A DNA stretch of 64,000 bases, taken from assembly GCA_963977525.1 (NCBI GenBank), contig CAXBPC010000003.1, positions 159,590 to 223,589 on the forward strand, given 5' to 3'. How positions within the stretch are numbered: position 1 is the stretch's first letter; every line of letters begins with the position of its first letter. Below are positions 8,355-16,373 of the stretch, piece after piece. Under the pieces are notes generated by a model. The model did not search any database, was not told the DNA's origin, and was given only the letters and a program-made list of their open reading frames with translations. The position numbers were made by a program, and so were the translations under genes. This stretch comes from Ancylomarina sp963977525 (GTDB lineage: Bacteria; Bacteroidota; Bacteroidia; Bacteroidales; Marinifilaceae).

Positions 8355-8930
8355 TTAAAGAATGGTTTTTAACTCATTCTGTAAAAACCGCTCTAAGATA
8401 CCGTATAATTTCTTACGTGACCGGTGTAATTTAACTTTTACATTGGCAACACTTAACCCTGTAATATCACTAACCTCATCAATCGAATTTTCTTCTAAGT
8501 AAAAGAGGTTAATAATTGTTTTCTCATCACCACCCATTTTATTAAGAGCTCTATTTATAAATAATTTCTGTTCCTCATTAGTTAGAGCTTGAAGTGCCGA
8601 CTGAGTCGATTTCACATTAACCGATGCATTATAGTCATCATCAATTGAAACCTGATCTAATTTTTTTTTTCGCATCTTCGAAATAGATGCGTTGTATATA
8701 ATTCGATAGAGCCAAGTTGTAAATTTCGATTCTCCCTTATATGTATTTAGAGCCTGATAAGCTTTTAAGAAAGCATCTTGTGTAATTTCCTCGGCATCCT
8801 CTCTATTGCCAATTATTTGCATAGCAATATTAAAAGCCATTTTTTTATGACGATCAACAATGTAGGCATATGCACCAACATCACCATTCTTAATTTTTTG
8901 TATATAATAGTTATCCTTGTTCGATTTCAT
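8355..8930 (-). CDS. RNA polymerase sigma factor, ECF (sigma-70 family)
   Basis: 191 aa. Region 2 spans about residues 20-95 (YIVDRHKKMAFNIAMQIIGN, then DAEEITQDAFLKAYQAL and FTTWLYRIIYNASISKMRKK). Region 4 spans about 130-185, with the helix-turn-helix around LSVANVKVKLHRSRKKLY. Regions 1 and 3 are absent, as in all ECF sigma factors. A motif GTAACC plus CGTC lies upstream on the same strand (9086-9061) and recurs facing the neighbouring DUF6249 gene. This suggests autoregulation and a small local regulon. The downstream membrane protein may control it. Confidence 0.93.
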   Translation of the reverse strand: MKSNKDNYYIQKIKNGDVGAYAYIVDRHKKMAFNIAMQIIGNREDAEEITQDAFLKAYQALNTYKGESKFTTWLYRIIYNASISKMRKKKLDQVSIDDDYNASVNVKSTQSALQALTNEEQKLFINRALNKMGGDEKTIINLFYLEENSIDEVSDITGLSVANVKVKLHRSRKKLYGILERFLQNELKTIL

Positions 8931-9060
8931 GTTCTAATGTTTAGAAACTCGATTTGCAAACTTTTTAAGTGACAATTAACTTATCTCAATTCTCCCCCAC
9001 AATACAATAGACGATTTAAAGTCATAAAATGTTGCATCTGTTTCGAACTACTAATAGTTA

Positions 9061-9086
9061 GACGCATCAAACTAATATTGGTTACA
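9061..9086 (-). promoter_or_regulatory. putative ECF-type promoter of the sigma-factor gene
   Basis: On the minus strand TGTAACC, a 15-bp spacer and CGTC. AAC-rich -35 and CGTC -10 elements are the general form of ECF promoters. The matching element on the other strand has a 16-bp spacer. The motif sits about 130 bp upstream of the sigma start, consistent with autoregulation. Confidence 0.5.
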
Positions 9087-9172
9087 GATTAAAAGGCAAA
9101 ATATTTCGACACAAATACAAGATAGTGATTTACAGACAAATAATCCTTCATCACAAAAAACTTCATTTTATT

Positions 9173-9199
9173 TGTAACCCAATCTTAACACATGGCGTC
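9173..9199 (+). promoter_or_regulatory. putative ECF-type promoter of the DUF6249 gene
   Basis: TGTAACC (9173-9179), 16-bp spacer, CGTC (9196-9199). It is identical in both boxes to the element facing the sigma gene. The implied leader to the ATG at 9276 is about 70 nt. Confidence 0.55.
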
Positions 9200-9275
9200 A
9201 TAAAGTTGAAAGCAAAAAAAAAGGCGCTTTCATTACAGAAGAAATTTATTGTACGTTTAAATTAAAACTTATATT

Positions 9276-9605
9276 ATGGATATCGAAGGAGTAGTAGCAA
9301 TCATCTCAGTATTTGGAATTATACCACTATGTATTTTCCTTGTTCACCGTCATCGTGAAAGAAAAGCTCTTATTGAAAAAGGTCTTAGTGCTGAAATATT
9401 AGCAACAGCAACTAAGGACAGAACTCAAGAAAGTTTGAAATATGGAATTTTAGCTATTGGCTTAGCTATTGGAATCTTAATTGGAAATATCCTTGATGAA
9501 TATACAAGAATGAGTGAAGGCGTTTCATATTTCTCAATGATTTTCTTATTTGGAGGTTTAGCTCTTTTAACTTTCTATAGTTTAGCTAAAAAAGATAAAG
9601 AGTAG
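9276..9605 (+). CDS. DUF6249 family membrane protein
   Basis: 109 aa. A transmembrane segment at about residues 4-22, a basic stretch (VHRHRERKALIEKGLSAE) and two further membrane segments (about 52-70 and 80-102) make a small inner-membrane protein. The RHRERKALIEKG turn is typical of DUF6249, a Bacteroidota family of unknown function. It diverges from the ECF sigma operon and has the same putative ECF promoter, so it is probably a regulon member, perhaps an envelope-stress effector or modulator. Confidence 0.75.
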   Translation: MDIEGVVAIISVFGIIPLCIFLVHRHRERKALIEKGLSAEILATATKDRTQESLKYGILAIGLAIGILIGNILDEYTRMSEGVSYFSMIFLFGGLALLTFYSLAKKDKE

Positions 9606-9638
9606 GACTTTAAAATAGCTAGCATGTTTTAATTCTAA

Positions 9639-9675
9639 AAAAAATGCACTCATTCAAATGAGTGCATTTTTTTGT
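9639..9675. terminator. bidirectional terminator between DUF6249 and M64 genes
   Basis: Perfect arms AATGCACTCATT / AATGAGTGCATT flanked by an A-run on the left and a T-run on the right, between two convergent genes. Confidence 0.9.
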
Positions 9676-9690
9676 ATTGTTCTATAAGAA

Positions 9691-10974
9691 CTATTCTCCA
9701 ATAGTAAACTTGATCATCCTTTCACAAGCTTTTTGGCAAACAGGACAAAATTCATCTTTATTATTCGTCTTCATCTTACAATCTTGAACAGGAGAATATA
9801 TTCCCTTACTCATATAACCACCTCCTTCAAAAAGGCCAATTTTACCTTCATACTCCTCTGTTCTTGGAGTTGGTGTTACTAAACCTTCTTCTATCATTGA
9901 TTTCCATTTACTATCAAAATCAACTAGAGTTGTAATATTTGGCTCCCAAGGTTCTACTTTCAGATTATAAAAATCCTCAACCGAAACATTGTCGGTATAA
10001 TATTCATCAGCTAAGCCAACAAAGCCATGTCCGAACTCATGACTTGCAACTTCCTTAGATAACTTATGATCAGATGCACAGGATGTGTAATAATTATAGA
10101 TTCCCGCTCCTCCATACTTCTCGGTATTAATTAGAACAAAAATATGGTCGTATGGCACATTCGCAGCAATGTCGTGCATATTTTTTAAATCAGAAGTTGT
10201 TAAGTATCGCTCAGAATCGAATGTATAGAATTTCGAATTTAAAACAGTATTCTTATAAATATGCTTCCCAGGAATATCAGGTCCAGATTCTTCAGATACG
10301 GATTCTAAGGCATAGATATTAAAACGATCAGCATAAGTCTTAAATGGTTCTACATTCAACACATAACCTGCAATTCGTTCAACATCTGCTCTAAACTTCC
10401 CCATTTCTTCCTGGGTATAGCCTTCGGCAACAAAAGCCACATCAATACTTTTACTTGCATCACCAGTTCCCATTATTTTGGAGTGTTTAACCTGCATTGC
10501 TGTTTCTTCTAATATGAAATAGTTTGTCGGATCAATTTCATATTCAAACAGCTTTACAAACTCCCCTTCTCTATTTCTATATTCAATAATGAATTGCGCT
10601 TTATTTTTAGGGAATGGCATCACATTTACCTGATAGTATGATCGGTTCATAGTTTTAGCTTCTGGCGTAGCTTGCCATTCTTGAAATAATGACCCGAAGC
10701 CTCTAGAATATATTAAAATACCCGTAGCCTTATCAATCAATTTGAATCGAAAGTTGCCGTAATTAAAGGTATCAACCATATTCAACGTTGTACCTCCCCA
10801 GTAAGGTTCTTTCTTTAGATTTTGCAAAAATACGGTTTGCTCTTTTGCATTTCCTCCAAGCAAATAATCAACACGCAAAGTTTTGTGTTCAAAGTAAGTG
10901 TCAAAATCTACTGAGGCAAAACTCAGCTTGGTTGCTAATAAAAGCAATGTTAAAATTGATATTATAGATTTCAT
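9691..10974 (-). CDS. exported M64 (IgA peptidase-like) metallopeptidase
   Basis: 427 aa. A signal peptide covers about residues 1-20 (ISILTLLLLATKLSFA). The zinc site HEFGHGFVGLADEYY (about residues 313-327) combines HExxH with the downstream GLADEY that defines peptidase family M64. An N-terminal beta-rich domain (about 25-160) precedes the catalytic domain, as in Bacteroides M64 enzymes. The C-terminal Cys-rich stretch (CKMKTNNKDEFCPVCQKACE) may form disulphides. It is a periplasmic or secreted endopeptidase; substrate unknown. It is transcribed alone and convergent with the DUF6249 gene. Confidence 0.88.
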   Translation of the reverse strand: MKSIISILTLLLLATKLSFASVDFDTYFEHKTLRVDYLLGGNAKEQTVFLQNLKKEPYWGGTTLNMVDTFNYGNFRFKLIDKATGILIYSRGFGSLFQEWQATPEAKTMNRSYYQVNVMPFPKNKAQFIIEYRNREGEFVKLFEYEIDPTNYFILEETAMQVKHSKIMGTGDASKSIDVAFVAEGYTQEEMGKFRADVERIAGYVLNVEPFKTYADRFNIYALESVSEESGPDIPGKHIYKNTVLNSKFYTFDSERYLTTSDLKNMHDIAANVPYDHIFVLINTEKYGGAGIYNYYTSCASDHKLSKEVASHEFGHGFVGLADEYYTDNVSVEDFYNLKVEPWEPNITTLVDFDSKWKSMIEEGLVTPTPRTEEYEGKIGLFEGGGYMSKGIYSPVQDCKMKTNNKDEFCPVCQKACERMIKFTIGE

Positions 10975-10999
10975 CTTTGTTTTTTGTTAAAGGTTAATC

Positions 11000-11007
11000 C
11001 AAAGGTA
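11000..11007 (-). promoter_or_regulatory. possible -7 element of the M64 peptidase gene
   Basis: On the minus strand TACCTTTG, an exact TAnnTTTG match, about 26 bp upstream of the start codon. No clear TTTG was found at the -33 position, so this is a weak call. Confidence 0.35.
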
Positions 11008-11194
11008 AAAGAAAGATTAAGACTAATAAATGATCTTTTTCATCTATCAATTTAATTTTACAAGAACTTGCCAATTGAAGTATTCATATACATGTTTCGT
11101 TTTGACTAGCCAATTCAATATATTTGTTCTTACACTAAATAAAGATTGCCTAATTTTCGCATTTTACAAACCGATTATATTATAATTATTAAGC

Positions 11195-12433
11195 ATGAAA
11201 GAACTACTTGGGTCTCATTTAAAAGATTGGTTAATCAATCAAGGTATTGCTGAATATTTCGCAATCATGCTTCAATCTGCAATTGCTGTCGTTGTGGTTT
11301 TAATTCTAGCCTGGCTTTCAGATGTCATTGCTAGAAAGGTTTTGATTAGCATCATCACGAAACTCGTTCGGAAAACCAAAACACATTGGGACGATATTCT
11401 TTTGGAAAGAAAAGTCTTCAATAAAATATCGCATTTTGCACCTGCTATTATCATTTATTATAGCGCTTCTTTGATTAACCCAGCTTCAAGTGGTGTAGTT
11501 GTCGAAAAAGCGGCTCAAATTTATATGATCATATTAGCCTTGATGCTTATAGATTCTTTCCTTAGTGCGGCTAATGATATTTACAACACATTCCCAGTAA
11601 GTAAAACTCGCCCCATTAAAGGCTATATCCAAATTGTCAAGATCTTTTTCTATGTTATGGGATGCATTTCCATCATTGGTATTTTAATTAATAAAGCGCC
11701 AACATTAGTACTAGGCACAATGGGAGCTTTCGCAGCCGTTCTTATCTTGGTATTTAAAGATACCATTTTAGGGTTCGTAGCATCCATTCAACTATCAGCA
11801 AATAAGATGGTGGGTATTGGTGATTGGATTAGTATGCCATCGAAGAATACTGATGGAACGGTTATCGATATTAGCCTAAACACTGTAAAAGTTCAGAATT
11901 GGGATAAAACAATTAGTACAATTCCAACATATGCACTTGTTTCAGAGTCTTTCAACAACTGGAAGGGCATGGAAGAGTCAGGTGGAAGAAGGATTAAACG
12001 TCATTTGAATATAGACGTAAAATCTATCCATTTTCTTAATGATGAAGAAATTGAGATGGCTGGAAAAGTTAAACTTATCTCAAATTATATCGCAGAAAAG
12101 AAAGCGGAAATTAAACAAGCTAATCCGGAAAATGAGATTCCAGTTAACCAAAAACGCTTGACTAATATCGGTACATTCCGAAAATACATAGAAGCTTATC
12201 TTCAAAGTCATCCAAAAATTCATAATCATATGACTTTCCTAGTAAGACAACTTCAGCCTTCTGAAAAAGGACTCCCAATTGAGATCTATGTCTTCTCTAA
12301 CGATCAAGAATGGGCTAATTATGAAGCGATACAATCAGACATATTCGATCATATATTAGCAATTGTACCAGAATTCAACTTGAAGGTTTTTCAAAATCCA
12401 ACAGGTGATGATTTTAATAGACTTATTCAATAA
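11195..12433 (+). CDS. MscS-family mechanosensitive channel (YbdG-like)
   Basis: 412 aa. Several N-terminal membrane segments (about residues 20-190) lead into the pore helix region LGTMGAFAAVLILVFKDTIL and the soluble beta domain with VGIGDWISMPSKNTDGTVIDI (about 206-226) and FNNWKGMEESGGRRIKR. The last segment is characteristic of the YbdG subgroup. It would open under membrane tension to release solutes during hypo-osmotic shock. It is the first gene of a three-gene run, with gaps of 10 and 17 bp. Confidence 0.9.
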   Translation: MKELLGSHLKDWLINQGIAEYFAIMLQSAIAVVVVLILAWLSDVIARKVLISIITKLVRKTKTHWDDILLERKVFNKISHFAPAIIIYYSASLINPASSGVVVEKAAQIYMIILALMLIDSFLSAANDIYNTFPVSKTRPIKGYIQIVKIFFYVMGCISIIGILINKAPTLVLGTMGAFAAVLILVFKDTILGFVASIQLSANKMVGIGDWISMPSKNTDGTVIDISLNTVKVQNWDKTISTIPTYALVSESFNNWKGMEESGGRRIKRHLNIDVKSIHFLNDEEIEMAGKVKLISNYIAEKKAEIKQANPENEIPVNQKRLTNIGTFRKYIEAYLQSHPKIHNHMTFLVRQLQPSEKGLPIEIYVFSNDQEWANYEAIQSDIFDHILAIVPEFNLKVFQNPTGDDFNRLIQ

Positions 12434-12443
12434 TTAACCAAGT

Positions 12444-12737
12444 ATGCAAAAATTATTAAAGAAAATAGATTTCTTCAAGTCATTAGGTTGGTTTGGGAAT
12501 ATCATACTTAGCATTGGTGTTATTCCACAAGTAGTTCAGACTTGGGAAACCAAAGATGTTAGCAGTTTCAATTGGTCTTTCCTTTTAATGTGGGCTTTTG
12601 GTGTCTTTTTCACCTTCATATACATACTGGAAGGTGATTTAAGAACTGGCAAACGACAATACCCTCTATGGCTTAATTATTTGGTTAATATTATAGCAAC
12701 CTTCTATTTATGCTATGCTAAAATTATTTACAGCTAA
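12444..12737 (+). CDS. PQ-loop / SemiSWEET-like small transporter
   Basis: 97 aa with three hydrophobic segments, the size of a half-transporter that dimerises. The IPQVVQTW stretch (about residues 27-34) is the PQ-loop motif of SemiSWEET sugar carriers and related families. Substrate is unknown, and a sugar is only a guess from the family. It follows the MscS gene by 10 bp and precedes the chalcone-isomerase-like gene by 17 bp, so the three are probably one transcript. Confidence 0.75.
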   Translation: MQKLLKKIDFFKSLGWFGNIILSIGVIPQVVQTWETKDVSSFNWSFLLMWAFGVFFTFIYILEGDLRTGKRQYPLWLNYLVNIIATFYLCYAKIIYS

Positions 12738-12754
12738 ACTTAAAACTCGATAAG

Positions 12755-13306
12755 ATGAAAAAATTACTTATACCATTAATCTTGGCTTTTTTCAGTTTAA
12801 ATGCCATATCGCAAAACGAAACTGACGCGTTTCCTACAGATTTAAAAATCGACAATGTAGATCTTAAATTGAAAGGAACTGGGACTCGTGTAAAACTATG
12901 GATGGATATGTATACTCTTGGTTTATTCGTTTCAGACACTCAAATCGATGCTAATCTGATCGTATCAGGAAATGAAACAGCAATTGTTCGTTTAAGTATT
13001 ATTTCAGGCTTAATTACTGCTGAAAAAATGGACAAAGCGATTCGCGATGGATTCAAAAAATCAACCCAAGGAAAAACTGAACCTATTCAAACTGAAATTG
13101 AAGATTTCTTGAATGTGTTTAAGCTAGGCGTTGAAAAAAAGGATTTATTTCAATTCACCTATCAAACAGAATTAGGAACAGTTATTTCAAAGAATGGTAA
13201 AGAGCTTGCCAAAATCAAAGGTCTTCCTTTTAAACAAGCTCTTTGGGGCATATGGTTAGGTAAGAATCCTGTAGATAAAAAACTGAAAGCAGAACTTTTG
13301 AAATAG
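12755..13306 (+). CDS. exported chalcone isomerase-like protein
   Basis: 183 aa. A cleavable signal peptide (about residues 1-19, LLIPLILAFFSLNAISQ) is followed by a chalcone-isomerase-like fold. Visible hallmarks are KGTGTRVKLWMDMYTLGLFV (about 40-59), a helix around EKMDKAIRDGFKKS, and the closing KQALWGIWLGKNPVDKKLK. Bacterial members of this fold mostly lack flavonoid chemistry and may bind fatty acids or other ligands. A terminator follows, so it is the last gene of its operon. Confidence 0.8.
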   Translation: MKKLLIPLILAFFSLNAISQNETDAFPTDLKIDNVDLKLKGTGTRVKLWMDMYTLGLFVSDTQIDANLIVSGNETAIVRLSIISGLITAEKMDKAIRDGFKKSTQGKTEPIQTEIEDFLNVFKLGVEKKDLFQFTYQTELGTVISKNGKELAKIKGLPFKQALWGIWLGKNPVDKKLKAELLK

Positions 13307-13327
13307 AAAATCATTAACGATATTCTG

Positions 13328-13358
13328 AAACGCAATCATCTTTGGTTGCGTTTTTTTT
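13328..13358 (+). terminator. intrinsic terminator of the mscS operon
   Basis: Arms AACGCAA / TTGCGTT followed by a run of T residues, about 20 bp after the stop codon. Confidence 0.85.
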
Positions 13359-13417
13359 ATCTGAAAAATCGTATTTATAAATTAATTTCTAACTTAGTCG
13401 CAACTACTATAACAGAT

Positions 13418-13434
13418 CACTCTATACTAGAGTG
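13418..13434. promoter_or_regulatory. dyad-symmetric site upstream of the KAS III gene (possible operator)
   Basis: Perfect inverted repeat CACTCTA-TAC-TAGAGTG, about 95 bp before the start codon. It could be a repressor-binding site or a small hairpin; no regulator can be named. Confidence 0.4.
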
Positions 13435-13458
13435 TTGATTCACAACTTCATCTAACTG

Positions 13459-13487
13459 ACTTTAAGGTTATTCCCTTAAAGTTTTTT
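13459..13487 (+). terminator. second terminator-like hairpin in the KAS III leader
   Basis: Perfect arms ACTTTAAGG / CCTTAAAGT with a 6-nt loop, followed by six T residues. It lies only 40 bp upstream of the next start codon and 100 bp after the preceding operon's own terminator. It could end a small RNA or attenuate the downstream gene. Confidence 0.7.
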
Positions 13488-13527
13488 CGTGCACCCTACT
13501 CTATCTTAATATTAAAAAATAAGTGAT

Positions 13528-14607
13528 ATGAGTACATATTCAACGATTATTGGATCAGGCAGATACATTCCTGAGGTTGAAGTAAAGAATGAAGACTTCC
13601 TTAAGAACACCTTTTATAACGCAGATGGCAGTCATAATGGTGTGACTACACCTGAAGTTCTAGAAAAATTCTATAGCATTACTGGAATTGAAGAAAGACG
13701 CTATGCAAGAGAGGACCAAAAGGCTTCTGACTTGGCATTTATTGCCGCAAGTAGAGCAATTGAATCATCAGGCGTTGATAAAGAAAGCTTTGATTATATT
13801 CTAGTCGCTCATAATTTTGGTGACGTTTCTGCCAACACAGTGGCTCCACAAATAATGCCAAGTTTAGCAGCTCGTGTAAAGCACTTATTAAAAATTGAGA
13901 ATCCAAAAACCGTAGCTTATGATATCCTTTTCGGATGTCCTGGCTGGGTTCAAGCTATGATTCAAGCCAACTACTTTATCAAATCAGGCGATGCAAAGCG
14001 AGTGTTAGTTATCGGTTCTGAAACCCTATCGAGGGTTTGCGATCCTCATGATAGAGATAGTATGATTTACTCAGATGGTGCTGGTGCAACGATTCTTGAG
14101 GCTGTGGAAAGTGAAAGCGATACTGGCATGTTATCACACTCTGTTCGTACCGATACCTTAGACGAAGCATACTTCCTTTGGTCAGGAGCTTCACACAATC
14201 CCGATTTCAAAAATAGAGATCGTGACTTTTACATTAAAATGAATGGGCATAAAATCTACGAATATGTGATTTCAAACGTTCCTCAGTTAGTTAAAGAATG
14301 TATTGAAAAAGCTGGTTTAGGATTAAAGGATATTAAAAAGGTACTAATACATCAAGCCAACGAGAAAATGGACGAAGCAATTGCTAAACGCTTATTCCGA
14401 CTGTATGGTGAAAGACAAGTCCCTGATGATATCATGCCAATGATCATTAAAAAGATGGGGAATAACTCGGTAGCTACCGTACCCATTTTATACGATATGA
14501 TTGCTAAAGGAGAGCTTGAAGGACATAAGTTTGAAAAGGGAGATCACGTCGTATTTGCATCAGTAGGTGCAGGAATGAGCATTAATGCCTTTGTTTATCA
14601 ATTCTAA
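13528..14607 (+). CDS. 3-oxoacyl-ACP synthase III-like enzyme (KAS III / FabH family)
   Basis: 359 aa, thiolase fold. The nucleophilic Cys lies in LFGCPGWVQAM (about residues 134-144), the His in LIHQANEKMDEA (about 275-286) and the Asn in GNNSVATVP (about 311-319). These give the Cys-His-Asn triad of condensing enzymes that start chains. FabH would condense acetyl-CoA or another acyl-CoA with malonyl-ACP. The sequence is longer than canonical FabH, and no fatty-acid genes are adjacent, so it may serve a specialised lipid or polyketide-like product. A terminator-like hairpin in its leader suggests attenuation. Confidence 0.85.
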   Translation: MSTYSTIIGSGRYIPEVEVKNEDFLKNTFYNADGSHNGVTTPEVLEKFYSITGIEERRYAREDQKASDLAFIAASRAIESSGVDKESFDYILVAHNFGDVSANTVAPQIMPSLAARVKHLLKIENPKTVAYDILFGCPGWVQAMIQANYFIKSGDAKRVLVIGSETLSRVCDPHDRDSMIYSDGAGATILEAVESESDTGMLSHSVRTDTLDEAYFLWSGASHNPDFKNRDRDFYIKMNGHKIYEYVISNVPQLVKECIEKAGLGLKDIKKVLIHQANEKMDEAIAKRLFRLYGERQVPDDIMPMIIKKMGNNSVATVPILYDMIAKGELEGHKFEKGDHVVFASVGAGMSINAFVYQF

Positions 14608-15010
14608 TATCAAGATTACATACTAGCCCAAATTCCCTATAAACCGAGAGTCTCACGAAAGTGGGGCTCTCTCTCTTTAGAAAACTCGGTGCAGTGTGCA
14701 GCAAGGCTCACACAGGTCATGTGATGCTCGCTGCAGTGTGCAGGAAGGTTCACACGCGTCATGTGAAGCTCGCTGCAGCCTGCAGGACGGTTTACACGAG
14801 TCATGTGATACTCGCTGCAGCCTGCAGGAAGGTTTACACGAGTCATGTGATGCTCGCTGCAGTGCGCAGGGACATTCACACAATAATATATTCTCATTAA
14901 ACTAATAGATTCTTTTTGTAATCATTCTAAACTCAGTATTCCAAAGACTGAGACAGATAAATAAGCTTATCTTAACACGCTTAATTACAAACCACAAGTA
15001 TTTATTATTC
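14608..15010. other. intergenic region holding array B
   Basis: 403 bp between the KAS III and reductive-dehalogenase-like genes. Apart from array B it shows a weak hairpin CTCAGT / ACTGAG near 14933-14953 and AT-rich DNA before the next start codon. No riboswitch, including a cobalamin type, was recognised. Confidence 0.5.
14685..14884. repeat. 42-bp (2 x 21) periodic array B
   Basis: The word TGCAG recurs at 14690, 14732, 14774, 14816 and 14858, exactly 42 bp apart. Each 42-bp unit has two 21-bp halves with internal dyads: one centred on a CTGCAG / TGCA repeat, the other TCACA-N7-TGTGA. The array is GC-richer than the surrounding DNA and lies between two rightward genes. Several reading frames are open on both strands purely because the unit length is a multiple of three. 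I reject these as proteins. Confidence 0.85.
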
Positions 15011-16360
15011 ATGGAATCTCTTTTCGATATCTCAACGCTATTCTGTCTTATCTGCTCACTGATCTTTTTAGTCATATTTCTATACAGTGCTTATATATTT
15101 TATACCGAAAATGAAAAAAGGGCAGCTTTTCTGGCTTTTAGTATCGGCATACTATTACCTATTCCATACTTCATCGCTTGGTACTACAATTACAATATAC
15201 TAGCACTAATTCTCTTTGCTGATATTATACTTACAGGCTTACTATTTATCTATCCTTTTAAAACTCCCGAGACAATTTGTGATGAAATCCCATTAAACAA
15301 GATTGATGAGAGAAATGTTATGTTCTCGAGAAATGAATTGGTGAAAGGTAGTGATACATATAAGGCCTACTACGAAAAGTATCCGGAGAAAGAAATCCTT
15401 GATGATGCTTTTAGAAAAGAGGCAGGTTTGTGTTCTGATAAATCACTCTTCAACCATACTTTCGCTTTTGCAGCTGCACATGCAAGTTTCTTTGCTGTTG
15501 GACAATTCAAAAAAGCAGTTGATGGTGACGTGAACCCCAATCGTAAAGAATCAAGTTCTGAAGAAATGAGCAATTTCTTAAAATCTTGGGGAAAGAAACT
15601 AGGTGCTTTAGATATAGGGTATTGCAAACTGAAAGATTATCATTTGTATTCTCACAAAGGACGTGGTGAAGAATATGGAAATAAGGTACACAATACTCAT
15701 AGCCATGCCATTGCTTTTACGGTTGAGATGACAGAAGAAATGGTAAAAGCAGCACCACAATCACCTATAGTAATGGAATCGGCACAACAATATCTCGATT
15801 CAGGACGCATTGCCATTCAAATTGCCGAATTCCTAAGACACCTTGGATATTCTGCACGCGCACATATCGATGGTAATTACCAAGTTGTTTGTCCGCTAGT
15901 GGCTCGTGATGCTGGCTTGGGAGAAATTGGGAGAATGGGTTTACTTATGACTCCCAAACAAGGGCCAAGAGTTCGTTTAGGGGTAGTAACTACAGAGTTC
16001 CCATTAAAAACTGAAGATAGAAAGAAGCTTAATTATATGTTAGATTTCTGTTTGCGCTGTAAGAAATGTGCCGAAGTTTGCCCTAGCAAATCTATTTCAT
16101 TGGAAGAACCTAAAATGGTTGATGGAGTTAAAAGGTGGCAAATCAATTCAGAATCTTGTTTTACCTATTGGTGCAAAGCTGGAACTGATTGCGGACGCTG
16201 TATGGCCACTTGCCCATACTCTCATCCAGATAATTTATTACACAATGCCATTCGATTTGGAATAAAGTACTCCCCCCTATTTAGGCGCATTGCAGCACCT
16301 TTGGATGATTTCTTTTATGGGCGTAAACCTAAGCCGAAAAATATTCCTGAGTGGATGTAA
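15011..16360 (+). CDS. membrane-anchored reductive dehalogenase-like 4Fe-4S protein
   Basis: 449 aa. Three hydrophobic segments at about residues 10-30, 37-57 and 60-80 anchor the N-terminus. The remainder resembles the catalytic domain of RdhA/QueG-type corrinoid iron-sulfur enzymes, including ARDAGLGEIGRMGLLMTPKQ (about 297-316) and a VRLGVVTTEFPL segment. Two clusters follow: CLRCKKCAEVCP (about 347-358) and a second set around CKAGTDCGRCMATCP. Classical RdhA is exported by Tat and tethered by a separate RdhB. Here there is no Tat signal and the anchor is built in. Cofactor B12 and a halogenated substrate are family-based inferences. Confidence 0.78.
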   Translation: MESLFDISTLFCLICSLIFLVIFLYSAYIFYTENEKRAAFLAFSIGILLPIPYFIAWYYNYNILALILFADIILTGLLFIYPFKTPETICDEIPLNKIDERNVMFSRNELVKGSDTYKAYYEKYPEKEILDDAFRKEAGLCSDKSLFNHTFAFAAAHASFFAVGQFKKAVDGDVNPNRKESSSEEMSNFLKSWGKKLGALDIGYCKLKDYHLYSHKGRGEEYGNKVHNTHSHAIAFTVEMTEEMVKAAPQSPIVMESAQQYLDSGRIAIQIAEFLRHLGYSARAHIDGNYQVVCPLVARDAGLGEIGRMGLLMTPKQGPRVRLGVVTTEFPLKTEDRKKLNYMLDFCLRCKKCAEVCPSKSISLEEPKMVDGVKRWQINSESCFTYWCKAGTDCGRCMATCPYSHPDNLLHNAIRFGIKYSPLFRRIAAPLDDFFYGRKPKPKNIPEWM

Positions 16361-16373
16361 TTAGATGAATATT

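Larger units (their letters stand above)
8931..9275. other. divergent intergenic region of the sigma / DUF6249 pair
   Basis: 345 bp between two divergent genes. It carries two copies of an ECF-type promoter motif facing outward toward each gene (9061-9086 on minus, 9173-9199 on plus), about 86 bp apart between their -35 elements. No ORF or RNA gene was seen in it. Confidence 0.6.

Noticed and set aside
14637..14905. Overlapping open frames on both strands with 14-residue repeats
   Set aside because: They exist only because the 42-bp repeat unit is a multiple of three and lacks stop codons. Several frames are open at once on both strands, so none has the asymmetry expected of a coding sequence.
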